Origin: Oscillospiraceae bacterium
GTDB taxonomy: Bacteria; Bacillota; Clostridia; Oscillospirales; Ruminococcaceae
DNA: 64,000 bases
Direction of reading: 5' to 3'
Assembly: GCA_028720105.1 (NCBI GenBank)
Contig: JAQYLI010000012.1
Location: 1 to 64,000, forward strand
Position 1 is the first letter of the stretch; every line of letters begins with the position of its first letter. The notes beneath the pieces were generated by a model. It saw only the letters and a program-made list of their open reading frames with translations. It was not told the origin of the DNA and ran no database searches. Position numbers and translations under genes: made by a program. Shown piece by piece: positions 53,349-61,934 of this stretch.

Positions 53349-54215
53349 TTGAGCTATACACGCAAAAAGAAAAAAAGCAATGCTATGGGCATAATAGTCT
53401 TTCTTATAGCGGCGGCAATATTTATTCTGCTGTCCACCACCGTTTTTTTCAACGTGGAGCATATCACCGTTGAGGGCGCTTCAAACTACAAGGCTGACGA
53501 GATAATCGAGGCAAGCGGCATCAAGGCGGGAGATAATCTCGTCCGCACCTCCACCGACAAATGCGCCGAGCAGATAGAAAGCCGCCTTGTTTACATAGAG
53601 ACTGCAAAGGTCACAAGAGCCTTCCCGAACACAATGGTAATAAACGTGGAAGCCAGCGTCCCTGCGGCGAATTTCATCTGCGACGGCTACACCCTGCTCA
53701 TAAGCGGCGGCGGAAAGGTACTCGACAAGCTTCAGGAGCAGAAAGCGGGACTTCTGAATTTCGTGGGAACAGACCCTATGCCCGACCTAATCCCGGGAGC
53801 GCAGTTTCAGTCGGAGGACGAACACAAGGATAATGCCGTAAAGAAGCTTATGGAATATTTTGCCGAAAATGACTCGGAACATATTACCCTTGTGGACGTT
53901 ACCGACCGCTCCGAGATAAGCTACACCTATGACGGACGAATAACCGTAAAATTAGGCTCCATAAACGACATTGACTACAAGATGAGCTTCTCCGAGGAGA
54001 TCATCAGGACTAAGATAGGCGAAAAGACCGAGGGTATACTCACAATTCTCTCCGACTCCACAGGTGCTTCGTTCCTTGATAAGGAAAGCCTTGAAAACAA
54101 CGCAAGGATATACGGCGAGAATATGGCAGAGCGAAACGCTGCCGAAAGCGGAACGGGCGAAAGCTCTTCCGAGACCGTTTCCGAGACCTCCGCCCCCGTT
54201 CAGTCTATGGAATAA
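53349..54215 (+). CDS. ftsQ: FtsQ/DivIB cell-division protein, TTG start
   Basis: A 288-aa bitopic protein with a short Lys-rich cytoplasmic N-terminus, one membrane helix (about 13-33) and a POTRA domain (VEHITVEGASNYKADEIIEASGI onward). A beta domain and a Ser/Glu/Thr-rich C-terminal tail (about 255-288) follow. TTG at 53349 has GAAAGGAAG about 9 nt upstream. Family members bridge FtsL/DivIC with the septal synthases. Confidence 0.92.
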   Translation: MSYTRKKKKSNAMGIIVFLIAAAIFILLSTTVFFNVEHITVEGASNYKADEIIEASGIKAGDNLVRTSTDKCAEQIESRLVYIETAKVTRAFPNTMVINVEASVPAANFICDGYTLLISGGGKVLDKLQEQKAGLLNFVGTDPMPDLIPGAQFQSEDEHKDNAVKKLMEYFAENDSEHITLVDVTDRSEISYTYDGRITVKLGSINDIDYKMSFSEEIIRTKIGEKTEGILTILSDSTGASFLDKESLENNARIYGENMAERNAAESGTGESSSETVSETSAPVQSME

Positions 54216-54300
54216 TTCCCTTTTAAATTGTGAGATGTGAACAAAATGGGCGGCTTATCATCATTTTTTTGTGCAAGAACGATTTTTTTAAGAAAAGCAC

Positions 54301-54329
54301 TTGAAATAATTTTGATTTTGTGCTACAAT
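54301..54329 (+). promoter_or_regulatory. Promoter of ftsZ
   Basis: TTGAAA (54301-54306), 17-bp spacer and TACAAT (54324-54329) lie in the 174-bp gap before ftsZ, giving it a transcript independent of the cluster upstream. Confidence 0.75.
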
Positions 54330-54389
54330 ATAATTTGTATAATAGCTTGAATAATCTGCATTTACATATATGTTACAGGAGGAAGTAAA

Positions 54390-55496
54390 ATGGCGATCAT
54401 GGTTGATACCGAAAAAAACACCTATGACGAGGTTATAAAGGTTGTCGGCGTAGGCGGCGGCGGCGGAAACGCCGTTAACCGAATGGTTGACGAGGGAATA
54501 AAGGGCGTTGAGTATATTACTGTCAATACCGATGCAAGAGCCCTCAATTCGTCAAAGGCTGCCACAAAGGTCCAGATAGGCGTTAAGCTCACAAACGGCA
54601 AGGGCGCAGGCGCTAAGCCCGAGGTGGGCGCAAGCAGCGCAGAGGAAAACAGAGACGAGATCAAGGCAGCTCTTAACGGCTCCGATATGGTATTTATCGC
54701 AGCAGGTATGGGCGGCGGCACAGGTACAGGCGCAGCTCCCATCGTTGCCGAAATAGCACAGGAGCTTGGCATACTCACCGTTGCTGTTGTCACAAAGCCC
54801 TTTGAATTTGAGCAGAAAGCGAAAATGCGTCAGGCTGAGGCAGGTATCGCCGAGCTTAAAAAGCACGTTGACTCCCTTATCGTTATCCCCAACGAGCGTC
54901 TCCTCCAGAGTTCCGAAAAGGAGCTTACTATGAGAGAGTCCTTCGCTCTTGCTGATAATATCCTCAAGGTAGGCGTAAAGTCCATCGCAGAGCTTATCAC
55001 CGTAGAGGGCGACATCAACCTTGACTTTGCCGATGTTAAGACCACTATGAAGGACGCAGGCTATGCTCATATGGCTATCGGTCACGGCTCCGGCAAGGAT
55101 AAGGCTGCCGAGGCTGCAAAGCAGGTAATTTCCAGTCCTCTCCTCGAGACCTCCATTTCCGGCGCAACAAGACTTCTCGTTAACATCGTAATGAGCGAGG
55201 ACGCTCTTGCAAGCGATATCAACACCGCCACAAGACTTATCTCCGAGGCTGCAGACCCCGATGTAAATATGATCTTCGGTACTTCTTTCGACGAGAATAT
55301 GAAGGACGAGATCAACATCACCGTTATCGCCTCCGCATTCAATGACGATGTTACCTTAAATGCAGCTGCAGAGGAAGCTGCACCTGTTTCCAACGTAGAA
55401 AAGGTTCCCTCCGCTTCAAATGCTGCTCCCGCCGCTAAGAAGGCTTCTATTGACGAGGATTACAGCGAATTTTTCAATATGATCAACAAGAGATAA
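54390..55496 (+). CDS. ftsZ: Cell division tubulin FtsZ
   Basis: A 368-aa GTPase that forms the division ring. Seen are VGVGGGGGNAVNRM, the tubulin signature GMGGGTGTGAAP and the T7 loop NLDFADVKTTM. The C-terminal linker is short (about 330-350) and the final peptide reads DEDYSEFFNMINKR. This only partly resembles the usual D-x-P-x-F-L-R tail that binds FtsA and SepF. GGAGG precedes the ATG. ftsA is not in the cluster. Confidence 0.97.
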   Translation: MAIMVDTEKNTYDEVIKVVGVGGGGGNAVNRMVDEGIKGVEYITVNTDARALNSSKAATKVQIGVKLTNGKGAGAKPEVGASSAEENRDEIKAALNGSDMVFIAAGMGGGTGTGAAPIVAEIAQELGILTVAVVTKPFEFEQKAKMRQAEAGIAELKKHVDSLIVIPNERLLQSSEKELTMRESFALADNILKVGVKSIAELITVEGDINLDFADVKTTMKDAGYAHMAIGHGSGKDKAAEAAKQVISSPLLETSISGATRLLVNIVMSEDALASDINTATRLISEAADPDVNMIFGTSFDENMKDEINITVIASAFNDDVTLNAAAEEAAPVSNVEKVPSASNAAPAAKKASIDEDYSEFFNMINKR

Positions 55497-55515
55497 CATA
55501 TATTGTGCATATTCA

Positions 55516-55549
55516 AACGGTCAGTTCCCCTCGGAGCTGACCGTTTTTC
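55516..55549 (+). terminator. Terminator of ftsZ
   Basis: AACGGTCAG (55516-55524) pairs with CTGACCGTT (55537-55545), with an inner TCC/GGA extension, followed by a T run. It marks the end of the division/cell-wall cluster. It may also act weakly for the convergent ferritin-like gene. Confidence 0.92.
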
Positions 55550-55550
55550 A

Positions 55551-56081
55551 TCATTGCTTTTTCCCGTTTATCATCGTCTTGTGGGTAATAAGAGACTTGA
55601 GCAGGCTTGTATGTATCATCTCGTCCAGCGCAATTCTTGTGAGAACGGCGAAAACATACCTGTCCCCCGACTGCCTTGCAAGTGAAACATACGCAGAATA
55701 AGCCTTCTGCTCCCCGTTTAGATCGTGAATAAGGGCAGTCTGTATCTCCTTTGAATAGTTCACCGATAAACCGCTCCAGAAAACAGGCTCATTACCCGAG
55801 TACCAGCCGTAAACGGGGTCTGCCCCCAGCTTGCAGACAAGCTCGCTTATCATACGCAGGTGATGCATTTCCACCTTTGCAAGGCTCCCGAAAATACGGG
55901 ATATCTCGGGGTGACTCTCCTCAAAGATAACGCTCTGATAAACATATTCCGAAATAGTGCCGAATTCGCCGCTGCTGCCGCCAATTGCGGCGCATAGCTG
56001 TTCACCGAACTGCCTGTTCTCTCCCGAAACTCTTACCTCGGGATATGGCGAGCTGTCGGCAACGATAATATCTGTTCCCAT
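55551..56081 (-). CDS. Ferritin-like diiron-fold protein
   Basis: A protein of about 176 aa, mainly four long helices with metal-ligand patterns: GTISEYVYQSVIFEE and KVEMHHLRMISELV in the first half, DLNGEQKAYSAYVSLA and RIALDEMIHTSLLKSL in the second. These are the Glu and ExxH placements of ferritin-like, rubrerythrin or manganese-catalase proteins. There is no rubredoxin domain. The ATG at 56081 lies 5 nt after GGAGG; an upstream in-frame start at 56105 would fall inside a hairpin. Its ribosome binding site is buried in that hairpin. Oxidative stress or metal handling is the likely role. Confidence 0.8.
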   Translation of the reverse strand: MGTDIIVADSSPYPEVRVSGENRQFGEQLCAAIGGSSGEFGTISEYVYQSVIFEESHPEISRIFGSLAKVEMHHLRMISELVCKLGADPVYGWYSGNEPVFWSGLSVNYSKEIQTALIHDLNGEQKAYSAYVSLARQSGDRYVFAVLTRIALDEMIHTSLLKSLITHKTMINGKKQ

Positions 56082-56086
56082 TAAAA

Positions 56087-56130
56087 TACCTCCGCATAAA
56101 ATCATCTACGGATAATTTTATGCGGAGGTA
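56087..56130 (-). promoter_or_regulatory. Perfect 16-bp hairpin sequestering the ribosome binding site of the ferritin-like gene
   Basis: Arms 56087-56102 and 56115-56130 are exact complements with a 12-nt loop. In the minus-strand mRNA the downstream arm contains the GGAGG that serves the ATG at 56081, and the upstream arm contains CCTCC. Translation should be off unless the stem opens. The same hairpin could also end birA transcription, since TTTTA follows it. Confidence 0.75.
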
Positions 56131-56156
56131 TAGATTTTTATGTATATGTGAAGGTG

Positions 56157-57134
56157 TTATCCTTCTTCACCGGGAAAACGGACAGTTCCGCCGGAAAGAG
56201 CCTCTTCCTCGCCCTTTTCATTCTTTATGAGAAGCTTTCCGAAGCTGTCAATTCCCGTGCAGACAACCGTTCTGGTGACTTCACCCTGAGTGACCTCAAT
56301 GGTTCTGCCGATAAGGATAGAACGTCTGCGGTACTCGTCAATAAAGTCCTGAGATGTGATATTGTTAAGCCGTCTCTCAAGGCAGTTTAAAACCTCGGCG
56401 ATAAGCTGGCTGCGGTTAACGCTTGAGCCTGTTTCCGCGCGAATACTTGTGGCGATATTTTCAATCTCCTTAGGGAAAATGGTGTTGGAAACGTTGATGC
56501 CAATGCCGATAACAGCATACTCAAGACCGCCCTGCTCAACGTCGATAGCCGCCTCGGTAAGAATACCGCAAAGCTTCTTTCCACCCGCATAGATATCGTT
56601 TACCCATTTAATGCCGCACTCAAGACCGCTTACCTTTTCAATAGCCTCGGCAACGGCGACCGCAGCGCAGGAGGTAATGGTAAGAGCGTATTCAACCGAA
56701 AGCTTGGGACGGACGATAACGCTTACATAAACGCCCTGATTGTTGGGAGAATGAAATTTCTTGCCCTGTCTGCCTCTGCCGTCGGTCTGCTGCTCGGCGA
56801 TAACGCAGTGTCCGTGAACTGCGCCAAGCTGTGCAAGGCTTTTTGCAAAGCTGTTGGTGGAGTCCACCGATTTGAAAATGTCCATTTTCCTGCCAAGAGC
56901 CTCAGTCTCCAGGAAAGAGATGATAGAGGGTTCGTTTAAGATATCGTTATCAGAGGTAAGACAATATCCCCTGTTGGTAACGGCAGAGATGGTGTATCCC
57001 TCTTCTCTCAGCTGCTTCACCGCTTTCCAGACAGCGCTTCTGGTCATACCGAGAGACGCGGCTATCTTATTTCCCGAAACGCTTCGTCCTCTGTTTTCTT
57101 CAAGTATTTCAAGAACTTTATCCTTTAAAGCCAT
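56157..57134 (-). CDS. birA: Bifunctional biotin ligase/repressor BirA
   Basis: A protein of about 325 aa with an N-terminal winged helix (about 1-60, GRSVSGNKIAASLGMTRSAVWKAVKQLREEGY) and a ligase domain. The ligase has the biotinyl-AMP loop TDGRGRQGKKF, KWVNDIYAGGKKLCG and a small C-terminal SH3-like domain. It attaches biotin to AccB, encoded in the fab operon. The ATG at 57134 is 8 nt after AAAGGA; the in-frame ATG at 57143 overlaps the Shine-Dalgarno. Confidence 0.95.
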   Translation of the reverse strand: MALKDKVLEILEENRGRSVSGNKIAASLGMTRSAVWKAVKQLREEGYTISAVTNRGYCLTSDNDILNEPSIISFLETEALGRKMDIFKSVDSTNSFAKSLAQLGAVHGHCVIAEQQTDGRGRQGKKFHSPNNQGVYVSVIVRPKLSVEYALTITSCAAVAVAEAIEKVSGLECGIKWVNDIYAGGKKLCGILTEAAIDVEQGGLEYAVIGIGINVSNTIFPKEIENIATSIRAETGSSVNRSQLIAEVLNCLERRLNNITSQDFIDEYRRRSILIGRTIEVTQGEVTRTVVCTGIDSFGKLLIKNEKGEEEALSGGTVRFPGEEG

Positions 57135-57207
57135 AATTCTCATCCTTTCCTCATGGCAGTATTTACATTTTATCTATATTTATTAAAAATTAGTTGTCCA
57201 TATTAAA

Positions 57208-57236
57208 ATATTACCATATTTACCGCAAGATGTCAA
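57208..57236 (-). promoter_or_regulatory. Promoter of birA
   Basis: Minus-strand TTGACA (57231-57236), 17-bp spacer and TAATAT (57208-57213), about 75 bp upstream of birA. Confidence 0.75.
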
Positions 57237-57412
57237 GGATTTATAATGTTTTCTTTATGAATTACCTTTGAAAATGTTGAATATACCCCTGTGATACGTG
57301 GGGATTTCCACCAAAAAATGTAACCTGTTTATCCAGCAATTCATATTATAATACAGTAATGTCGAAAAAGTGTGACTGAAAGTGTGACCTGATTTTAGTG
57401 AGGAGATTTGTA

Positions 57413-58012
57413 ATGGGTTTGTTGTTGATCGGGGCTGCAACCTCGGCGGATATTTTTGCGGCAGCGCTGGGAATAAGTGCGGGGGGGATAAAATTTCCCG
57501 TAAGATCCGCCTTTGCTTCTGCGCTTTCGGGGGCTGCGGTGCTGTGGCTGTCGGCGCTTATGGCTTCGGCAGCGGATAAAATACTGCCCCTCGAATGGGC
57601 GGTTTACATATCAAAAGCCATATTGTTAATAATGGGTCTATATTCTATTTTCGGAGATCGCATCAAAAAAATGCTGCCCCAAAGAAAGAAGCGAAAGGGC
57701 TGCCGCTTGTATCATTACGCCGAAGTTATGAATGACCCCAAAATATCCGACTGCGATAACTCCAAAAGCATATCTCCCGCCGAAGGGGCGGCAATGGGGA
57801 TAGCCCTGTCCGCCGACTCGGTTTTTATGGGAATAAGCGCAGGGATAGCAGGCTATGCTCCTGTGATGATTTTTTTAAGCTCCCTGTTTTTCGGAATGGG
57901 TGCCATAGCTTTGGGAACAGCCATAGGAAAAGGGCTTTCCGCGCGTATAAAAAGCCTTGCCCGAATACCCGTGGGCGGCATAATTCTCATTGTTCTGGCA
58001 ATTATCATATAA
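57413..58012 (+). CDS. YtaF/MntP-like integral membrane protein
   Basis: A 199-aa membrane protein with about six helices. Two repeated halves carry Asp in similar motifs: TSADIFAAALGISAGG near the start and LSADSVFMGISAGIAG near residue 130. This pattern belongs to the YtaF (sporulation membrane protein) and MntP (manganese efflux) families, and the sequence resembles YtaF more. A basic cytoplasmic loop (PQRKKRKGCR) separates the halves. AGGAG lies 7 nt before the ATG at 57413. A TATAAT at 57347-57352 and repeated TGTGAC (57371-57376, 57383-57388) lie upstream. Confidence 0.82.
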   Translation: MGLLLIGAATSADIFAAALGISAGGIKFPVRSAFASALSGAAVLWLSALMASAADKILPLEWAVYISKAILLIMGLYSIFGDRIKKMLPQRKKRKGCRLYHYAEVMNDPKISDCDNSKSISPAEGAAMGIALSADSVFMGISAGIAGYAPVMIFLSSLFFGMGAIALGTAIGKGLSARIKSLARIPVGGIILIVLAIII

Positions 58013-58023
58013 CCTTTTTAACC

Positions 58024-58075
58024 ATTATACCTGTTTTCCTGTCAGATTTCAACAGGTTATAAAAATTTTTATATA
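58024..58075 (+). terminator. Possible terminator of the YtaF-like gene
   Basis: ACCTGTT (58029-58035) pairs with AACAGGT (58051-58057), flanked by further TTATA/TATAA pairing, and is followed by AAAAATTTTTATA. The T tract is imperfect. Confidence 0.45.
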
Positions 58076-58108
58076 ATTTTCTTTATGTAATCACAAATTC
58101 AACAAAAA

Positions 58109-58135
58109 AGACTGCCGCAGTTTTTGCGGCAGTCT
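58109..58135 (-). terminator. Terminator of the sigma factor/beta-propeller operon
   Basis: AGACTGCCGCA (58109-58119) pairs with TGCGGCAGTCT (58125-58135), an 11-bp stem with a 5-nt loop, followed on the minus strand by six Ts. Confidence 0.92.
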
Positions 58136-58145
58136 GAAATGTTAT

Positions 58146-60086
58146 TTAAAAATCAAAGGCGTCAATAACGGTCATATCGGCAAGTGAAACAGAAACCATA
58201 CGTCCGCTTCCGATTATGTAAAGCACTCCGTCGGTAACAACAGCCCTGTCAAAGCGGTAGCTGTCGTCAAGGTCGTTGTACTCGAAAACGCCCTTCTCGG
58301 TAAATCCGTCCCGATTGCAGCCAAAGACGAAATACTGATTTTTAACGCCGAACTCGGTCACGCTTGAAACGGGGATACCTATAATTCCGTTTTCAACGTC
58401 CGTAAGCATAGCCTTTTTATCGGTAAGAGCAGGAGACCGGGCGTCCTCTGTCTGAGCAAAGCTTATCTCGCTGAGCTTAACCCCATCGTCGGAGCTGTAC
58501 AGCTCAAGCTTGAAGCCGCCTTTCTCTTCAGCGCTGATGCCAACCATAAGATCGTCACCGAAGCTGTTAACGTAAGCAGCCATAAAGCCTGCTGCCGCCT
58601 CTCCGCCCACAGGGCTGCTCTGACTCAGATCAACCACAAGAGCAGGCTCGGTGCCGCCGTTTTCAAATATGCTTGCGTGACTTCCGTCAAACTTGACGGA
58701 GCCTGCAATAACTCCGGGGAGCAGACCCTTTGCCTCGGAAACCGTCTCAAGAGCGCTGTCCAGAGTGTAAATATTCGTTGTTATCATACCGTTTTCGTTG
58801 TAAGCTCTGCAGGCGATCCTGAACACGCCGTCAGACTCGCACATACTGTAGCGGCTGATAAGCTCGCCGTCCACAGAACCGCTTGCCTTATAGACAAGAC
58901 CGTTTTCGGAGATGTCAAAGGAAGTGACCGATGTGTAAGCCGCATTGTCCTTTACTCCCGAAGAAGCCACATAAAGTGAGTTGTCGGAACAGTAAGCGTC
59001 TGCGCTGCTGCCGAGAACAGCCTTCACCGTAACATTAACGGGGTCGCTGCACTTAACAGCGGAAATAACGGTATAATCTGTGTTGTTCGCACCGGGAGGA
59101 ACGACAATGTCCTCCGGGGCAACAAAGCTCTTCTCCCCGTCCACATAGTAGGCGGGAACGTAGCTTTCCAGATCCGCATTCTCATCAAGGGGAACTGCGC
59201 GGTAATCGGAATAGCCCGTTACGAGATAGAGGATACCCGCATCATCAATACGGGCGGACGTGTAAACGCCGTTTTGCTTATATGATTTCAGACGGACAGG
59301 CGCTCCATCGGATATATCAAATATATCCACGCATACGCTTGTATGCTCGGAGCTGTCCTCGGGATCGGAAGCAATATGCTCGCTTACAAGCACCAGAGAA
59401 TTTCCTCTCACATACATTTCAAAGGGAGGATCCTCTTCGGTTATCTCAGCCACAACTGCCATATCCTCCTTGGAGACCGCATAAAGCGTTCCTCCGCAGA
59501 TGTAATAAATACACTTGTCGCTGCTCTTGACAATATCCGCGTCGGAGAAATCCGATCTCACAGCTTCTATGGTTTCCTGCTGTATTTCTGTTTCTTCTGC
59601 AGGAGCGGCTTCTGTGATGGCGGGAGTGGTCTCGGTCACGGCAGAACTTTCCGTCTGAGGACTTGCAGTATCCTCGTCGGTAATGATCTCAACGCCGTCG
59701 CCGTTCTCAGCGCCTCTTGCGGCGTCACCCGAACCGTTAAGATAAATGCCCGTATAGATGTTGTACAGCTCGTCGTAGGACTGGACCTGTACAGCCTCGT
59801 ATTCTATCTCGCTTTCGATTTCCGCAGGCTTTGCGTTTTCCTCGCGGAAAGCGGTAAATCCTGCCGCCAGCGCAACGCACGCAGCAGCGGCTGCCAGCGT
59901 TCTCATAATGACCGCACGGTTTGTACGGCTTGCGGTGATCTTAACAGAGCGTTCCTCATCGGCGGAGGCTGTCTTTATCTCCTGCCTTCCTGCCTTTCTG
60001 AGCATTGCCTCAATATTTTCGGGCAGCAGCTCCTCGGGGACTTCGATATTATCGAGAGCCCTTTTCAGCTCATTGTCAAAGCTCAT
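58146..60086 (-). CDS. Membrane-anchored beta-propeller protein, probable anti-sigma factor
   Basis: A 646-aa protein with a short cytoplasmic domain (1-60, with IEVPEELLPENIEAML), one membrane helix (about 62-82) and an acidic Thr/Glu linker (85-180). A large extracytoplasmic domain of repeated four-strand units follows, of the clostridial secreted beta-propeller type (SSDKCIYYICGGTLYAVSKEDM; GILYLVTGYSDYR). It lies 30 bp downstream of the ECF sigma gene. One-membrane proteins in this position are commonly anti-sigma factors, so signal sensing by the propeller is inferred. It has no classical zinc anti-sigma motif (HxxxCxxC). Confidence 0.85.
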   Translation of the reverse strand: MSFDNELKRALDNIEVPEELLPENIEAMLRKAGRQEIKTASADEERSVKITASRTNRAVIMRTLAAAAACVALAAGFTAFREENAKPAEIESEIEYEAVQVQSYDELYNIYTGIYLNGSGDAARGAENGDGVEIITDEDTASPQTESSAVTETTPAITEAAPAEETEIQQETIEAVRSDFSDADIVKSSDKCIYYICGGTLYAVSKEDMAVVAEITEEDPPFEMYVRGNSLVLVSEHIASDPEDSSEHTSVCVDIFDISDGAPVRLKSYKQNGVYTSARIDDAGILYLVTGYSDYRAVPLDENADLESYVPAYYVDGEKSFVAPEDIVVPPGANNTDYTVISAVKCSDPVNVTVKAVLGSSADAYCSDNSLYVASSGVKDNAAYTSVTSFDISENGLVYKASGSVDGELISRYSMCESDGVFRIACRAYNENGMITTNIYTLDSALETVSEAKGLLPGVIAGSVKFDGSHASIFENGGTEPALVVDLSQSSPVGGEAAAGFMAAYVNSFGDDLMVGISAEEKGGFKLELYSSDDGVKLSEISFAQTEDARSPALTDKKAMLTDVENGIIGIPVSSVTEFGVKNQYFVFGCNRDGFTEKGVFEYNDLDDSYRFDRAVVTDGVLYIIGSGRMVSVSLADMTVIDAFDF

Positions 60087-60116
60087 ACTTCCGACCTCCT
60101 TTCTTTGAGAAATTAT

Positions 60117-60641
60117 CTAAGTTATAAGCTGTTTCAGCTTTGATTTAGCTCGTGCCACCTTTGAACGGACGGTATTTGCGTTAGTACCGAACATTTTGGC
60201 GATCTCTTCGCTTTTGTAGCCTGAAACCACGCTTAATGACAACACCATACGTTCCTCAGCGCTGAGCTGCTTAAAGCCTTCCATAACATTCATACCGTCA
60301 ATATCTATTTCTGCGGCATTATCTTTTACTTCATCGTCAAGGTCCTCAAGCTCTTCCCTGAAATTATTTATCTGTGAATACTCCCTGCGCTTGTTTTTTA
60401 TCTTTACCGTAAGGATCTTCGTTATCCAGGCTTTAAAGGCTTTTTCGTCCCTCAGCTTTGTTATGGAAGAATAAGCTTCCAGCACCGTGTCGCTAACCAC
60501 GTCGGAAGCGTCGTGTTGATTGTTCAGGTTCAGAAGAGCGATGCGGTACAAGTCCTTGTAAACAAGGGAATAAAGTTCGGCAAACGCTTTGGGGTCTCCC
60601 GCCTGTGCACGTCTTACAGAGGCGGTAAAATCCAAGCTCAT
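60117..60641 (-). CDS. ECF-family RNA polymerase sigma factor
   Basis: This 174-aa sigma factor has region 2 (AFAELYSLVYKDLYRIALLNLNNQHDASDVVSDTVLEAY) and region 4 (LSAEERMVLSLSVVSGYKSEEIAKMFGTNANTVRSKVARAKSKL), joined by an acidic linker (DLDDEVKDNAAEID). It lacks regions 1 and 3, as expected for group IV sigma factors. It is first in an operon with the beta-propeller membrane protein, the likely partner anti-sigma factor. Targets beyond its own operon are unknown. Confidence 0.96.
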   Translation of the reverse strand: MSLDFTASVRRAQAGDPKAFAELYSLVYKDLYRIALLNLNNQHDASDVVSDTVLEAYSSITKLRDEKAFKAWITKILTVKIKNKRREYSQINNFREELEDLDDEVKDNAAEIDIDGMNVMEGFKQLSAEERMVLSLSVVSGYKSEEIAKMFGTNANTVRSKVARAKSKLKQLIT

Positions 60642-60745
60642 AGTAGTGAATCACCTCGCACCCGCCTTTGCAGCAAGGCAGATTGATATGACATCGTACC
60701 GAGTTATATTTATATGTTCCGCTCTTTCTGAGCCCTGTCATATAA

Positions 60746-60775
60746 ATAGTGCAGATAAACGCTTAAACTGTTGCA
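60746..60775 (-). promoter_or_regulatory. Candidate ECF-type autoregulated promoter of the sigma operon
   Basis: On the minus strand TGCAAC (60770-60775) and CACTAT (60746-60751) are 18 bp apart. ECF sigma factors favour an AAC-containing -35. The start would leave a leader of about 100 nt before the sigma gene. Weak evidence on its own. Confidence 0.35.
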
Positions 60776-60947
60776 GAAATTTTTTGAGTTTGTATAAACT
60801 CACAACTCAAAGCAAATTTTACATTGTCCATCTGTTGATACTGCACATATTTTCAATATAATTCGGCAGATATCGGCTAAATTATTTCTCAAAAAACATC
60901 AATTTTATCATACAGCCATAGGGGCTGTTACAGCCAATATATAAATT

Positions 60948-60976
60948 ATTTTACTATAAATCCTCCCGAATGTCAA
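60948..60976 (-). promoter_or_regulatory. Housekeeping promoter of the sigma operon
   Basis: Minus-strand TTGACA (60971-60976), 17-bp spacer and TAAAAT (60948-60953). It would give a leader of about 300 nt. The 60642-61053 gap contains no convincing gene; short hairpins at 60786-60801 and about 60921-60935 are visible. Confidence 0.7.
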
Positions 60977-61053
60977 GAGATATGACGTTAATTCAGCAAA
61001 ACTGCTCTTTCATTAAAATTCCATTAAAACGGAGTTATTATTTTGAAAAAATC

Positions 61054-61082
61054 TTGACACATATTTTGCTGTATGCTATAAT
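61054..61082 (+). promoter_or_regulatory. Promoter of terD
   Basis: TTGACA (61054-61059), 17-bp spacer and TATAAT (61077-61082), a perfect match to consensus. Confidence 0.9.
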
Positions 61083-61160
61083 GTATTTAACAAAAGGGAA
61101 ATAACCTTTGTGCAGTTTGGCAAAAACAATATAAAATTTTTATTTCGGGAGGAATTAAAA

Positions 61161-61742
61161 ATGGCAATCAGCTTACAGAAGGGTCAGAAGATCGATCTCA
61201 CAAAAACAAACCCCGGTCTTACTCAGATTATGGTAGGTCTGGGCTGGGACGTTAACAAATATGACGGCGGCAGCGAGTTTGACCTTGACGCGTCCGCATT
61301 CCTGCTGGGTGCCTCGGGCAAGGCAGAGAGCGACTCCGACTTTATATTCTACGGCAACCAGAAGCACCCCAGCGGCTCCGTTGAGTCCAAGGGCGACAAC
61401 ACCACAGGTGCAGGCGAGGGCGACGACGAGCAGATACTCATCGACCTTTCAAAGGTTCCCGCAAATGTAGACAAGATCGACTTCACCGTTACCATCTATG
61501 ACGCTGACAAGAGAAACCAGAATTTCGGACAGGTCTCCAACGCTTATATCCGCATCGTTGACAATGCTTTGGGCACCGAACTTATCCGCTATGACCTTTC
61601 CGAGGATTTCTCCATCGAGACTGCTATAATCGCAGGCGAGCTTTACAGAAACGGCGCCGAGTGGAAGTTCAACGCAATCGGCAGCGGCTTCTCCGGCGGA
61701 CTTGCAGCACTCTGCGCGAACTTCGGTCTTAACGCAGGCTGA
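61161..61742 (+). CDS. TerD-family stress protein
   Basis: A 193-aa calcium-binding TerD/CABP domain protein. The two conserved acidic motifs are present ([41 protein letters not shown]), plus the ending [28 protein letters not shown] longer frame from 61110 exists, but GGGAGG precedes the ATG at 61161 and gives the family start MAISLQKG. It stands alone between a perfect promoter and a terminator, not in a ter gene cluster. Family members are tied to tellurite and general stress resistance; the biochemical role is unclear. Confidence 0.95.
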   Translation: MAISLQKGQKIDLTKTNPGLTQIMVGLGWDVNKYDGGSEFDLDASAFLLGASGKAESDSDFIFYGNQKHPSGSVESKGDNTTGAGEGDDEQILIDLSKVPANVDKIDFTVTIYDADKRNQNFGQVSNAYIRIVDNALGTELIRYDLSEDFSIETAIIAGELYRNGAEWKFNAIGSGFSGGLAALCANFGLNAG

Positions 61743-61789
61743 TTGACAGAAGCAAGAGTTTCAAGAGTTTATAGAAGCAAGTTTTTTCG

Positions 61790-61818
61790 GGCGTTCTCCT
61801 TTTCGGGGAACGCCTTTT
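61790..61818 (+). terminator. Terminator of terD
   Basis: GGCGTTC (61790-61796) pairs with GAACGCC (61808-61814), with further inner pairing, followed by TTTT. Confidence 0.85.
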
Positions 61819-61872
61819 ACCTTTAATAATTGCATTTCACCCCCTTTCATTTGCAGCTTACCCCCAAAGCTA

Positions 61873-61901
61873 TTGTAATTTTCAAAGCTCTCCTTTATAA
61901 T
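61873..61901 (+). promoter_or_regulatory. Promoter of the ABC-2 exporter operon
   Basis: TTGTAA (61873-61878), 17-bp spacer and TATAAT (61896-61901), 33 bp before the ATPase start codon. Confidence 0.75.
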
Positions 61902-61934
61902 TATGCCATAACCTATCATAAAGGAGACGGCATA

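Noticed and set aside
57255-57412. A manganese-sensing yybP-ykoY riboswitch upstream of the YtaF/MntP-like gene
   Set aside because: I could not find the conserved elements of that riboswitch; only a small CCCC/GGGG stem and TGTGAC repeats are present.
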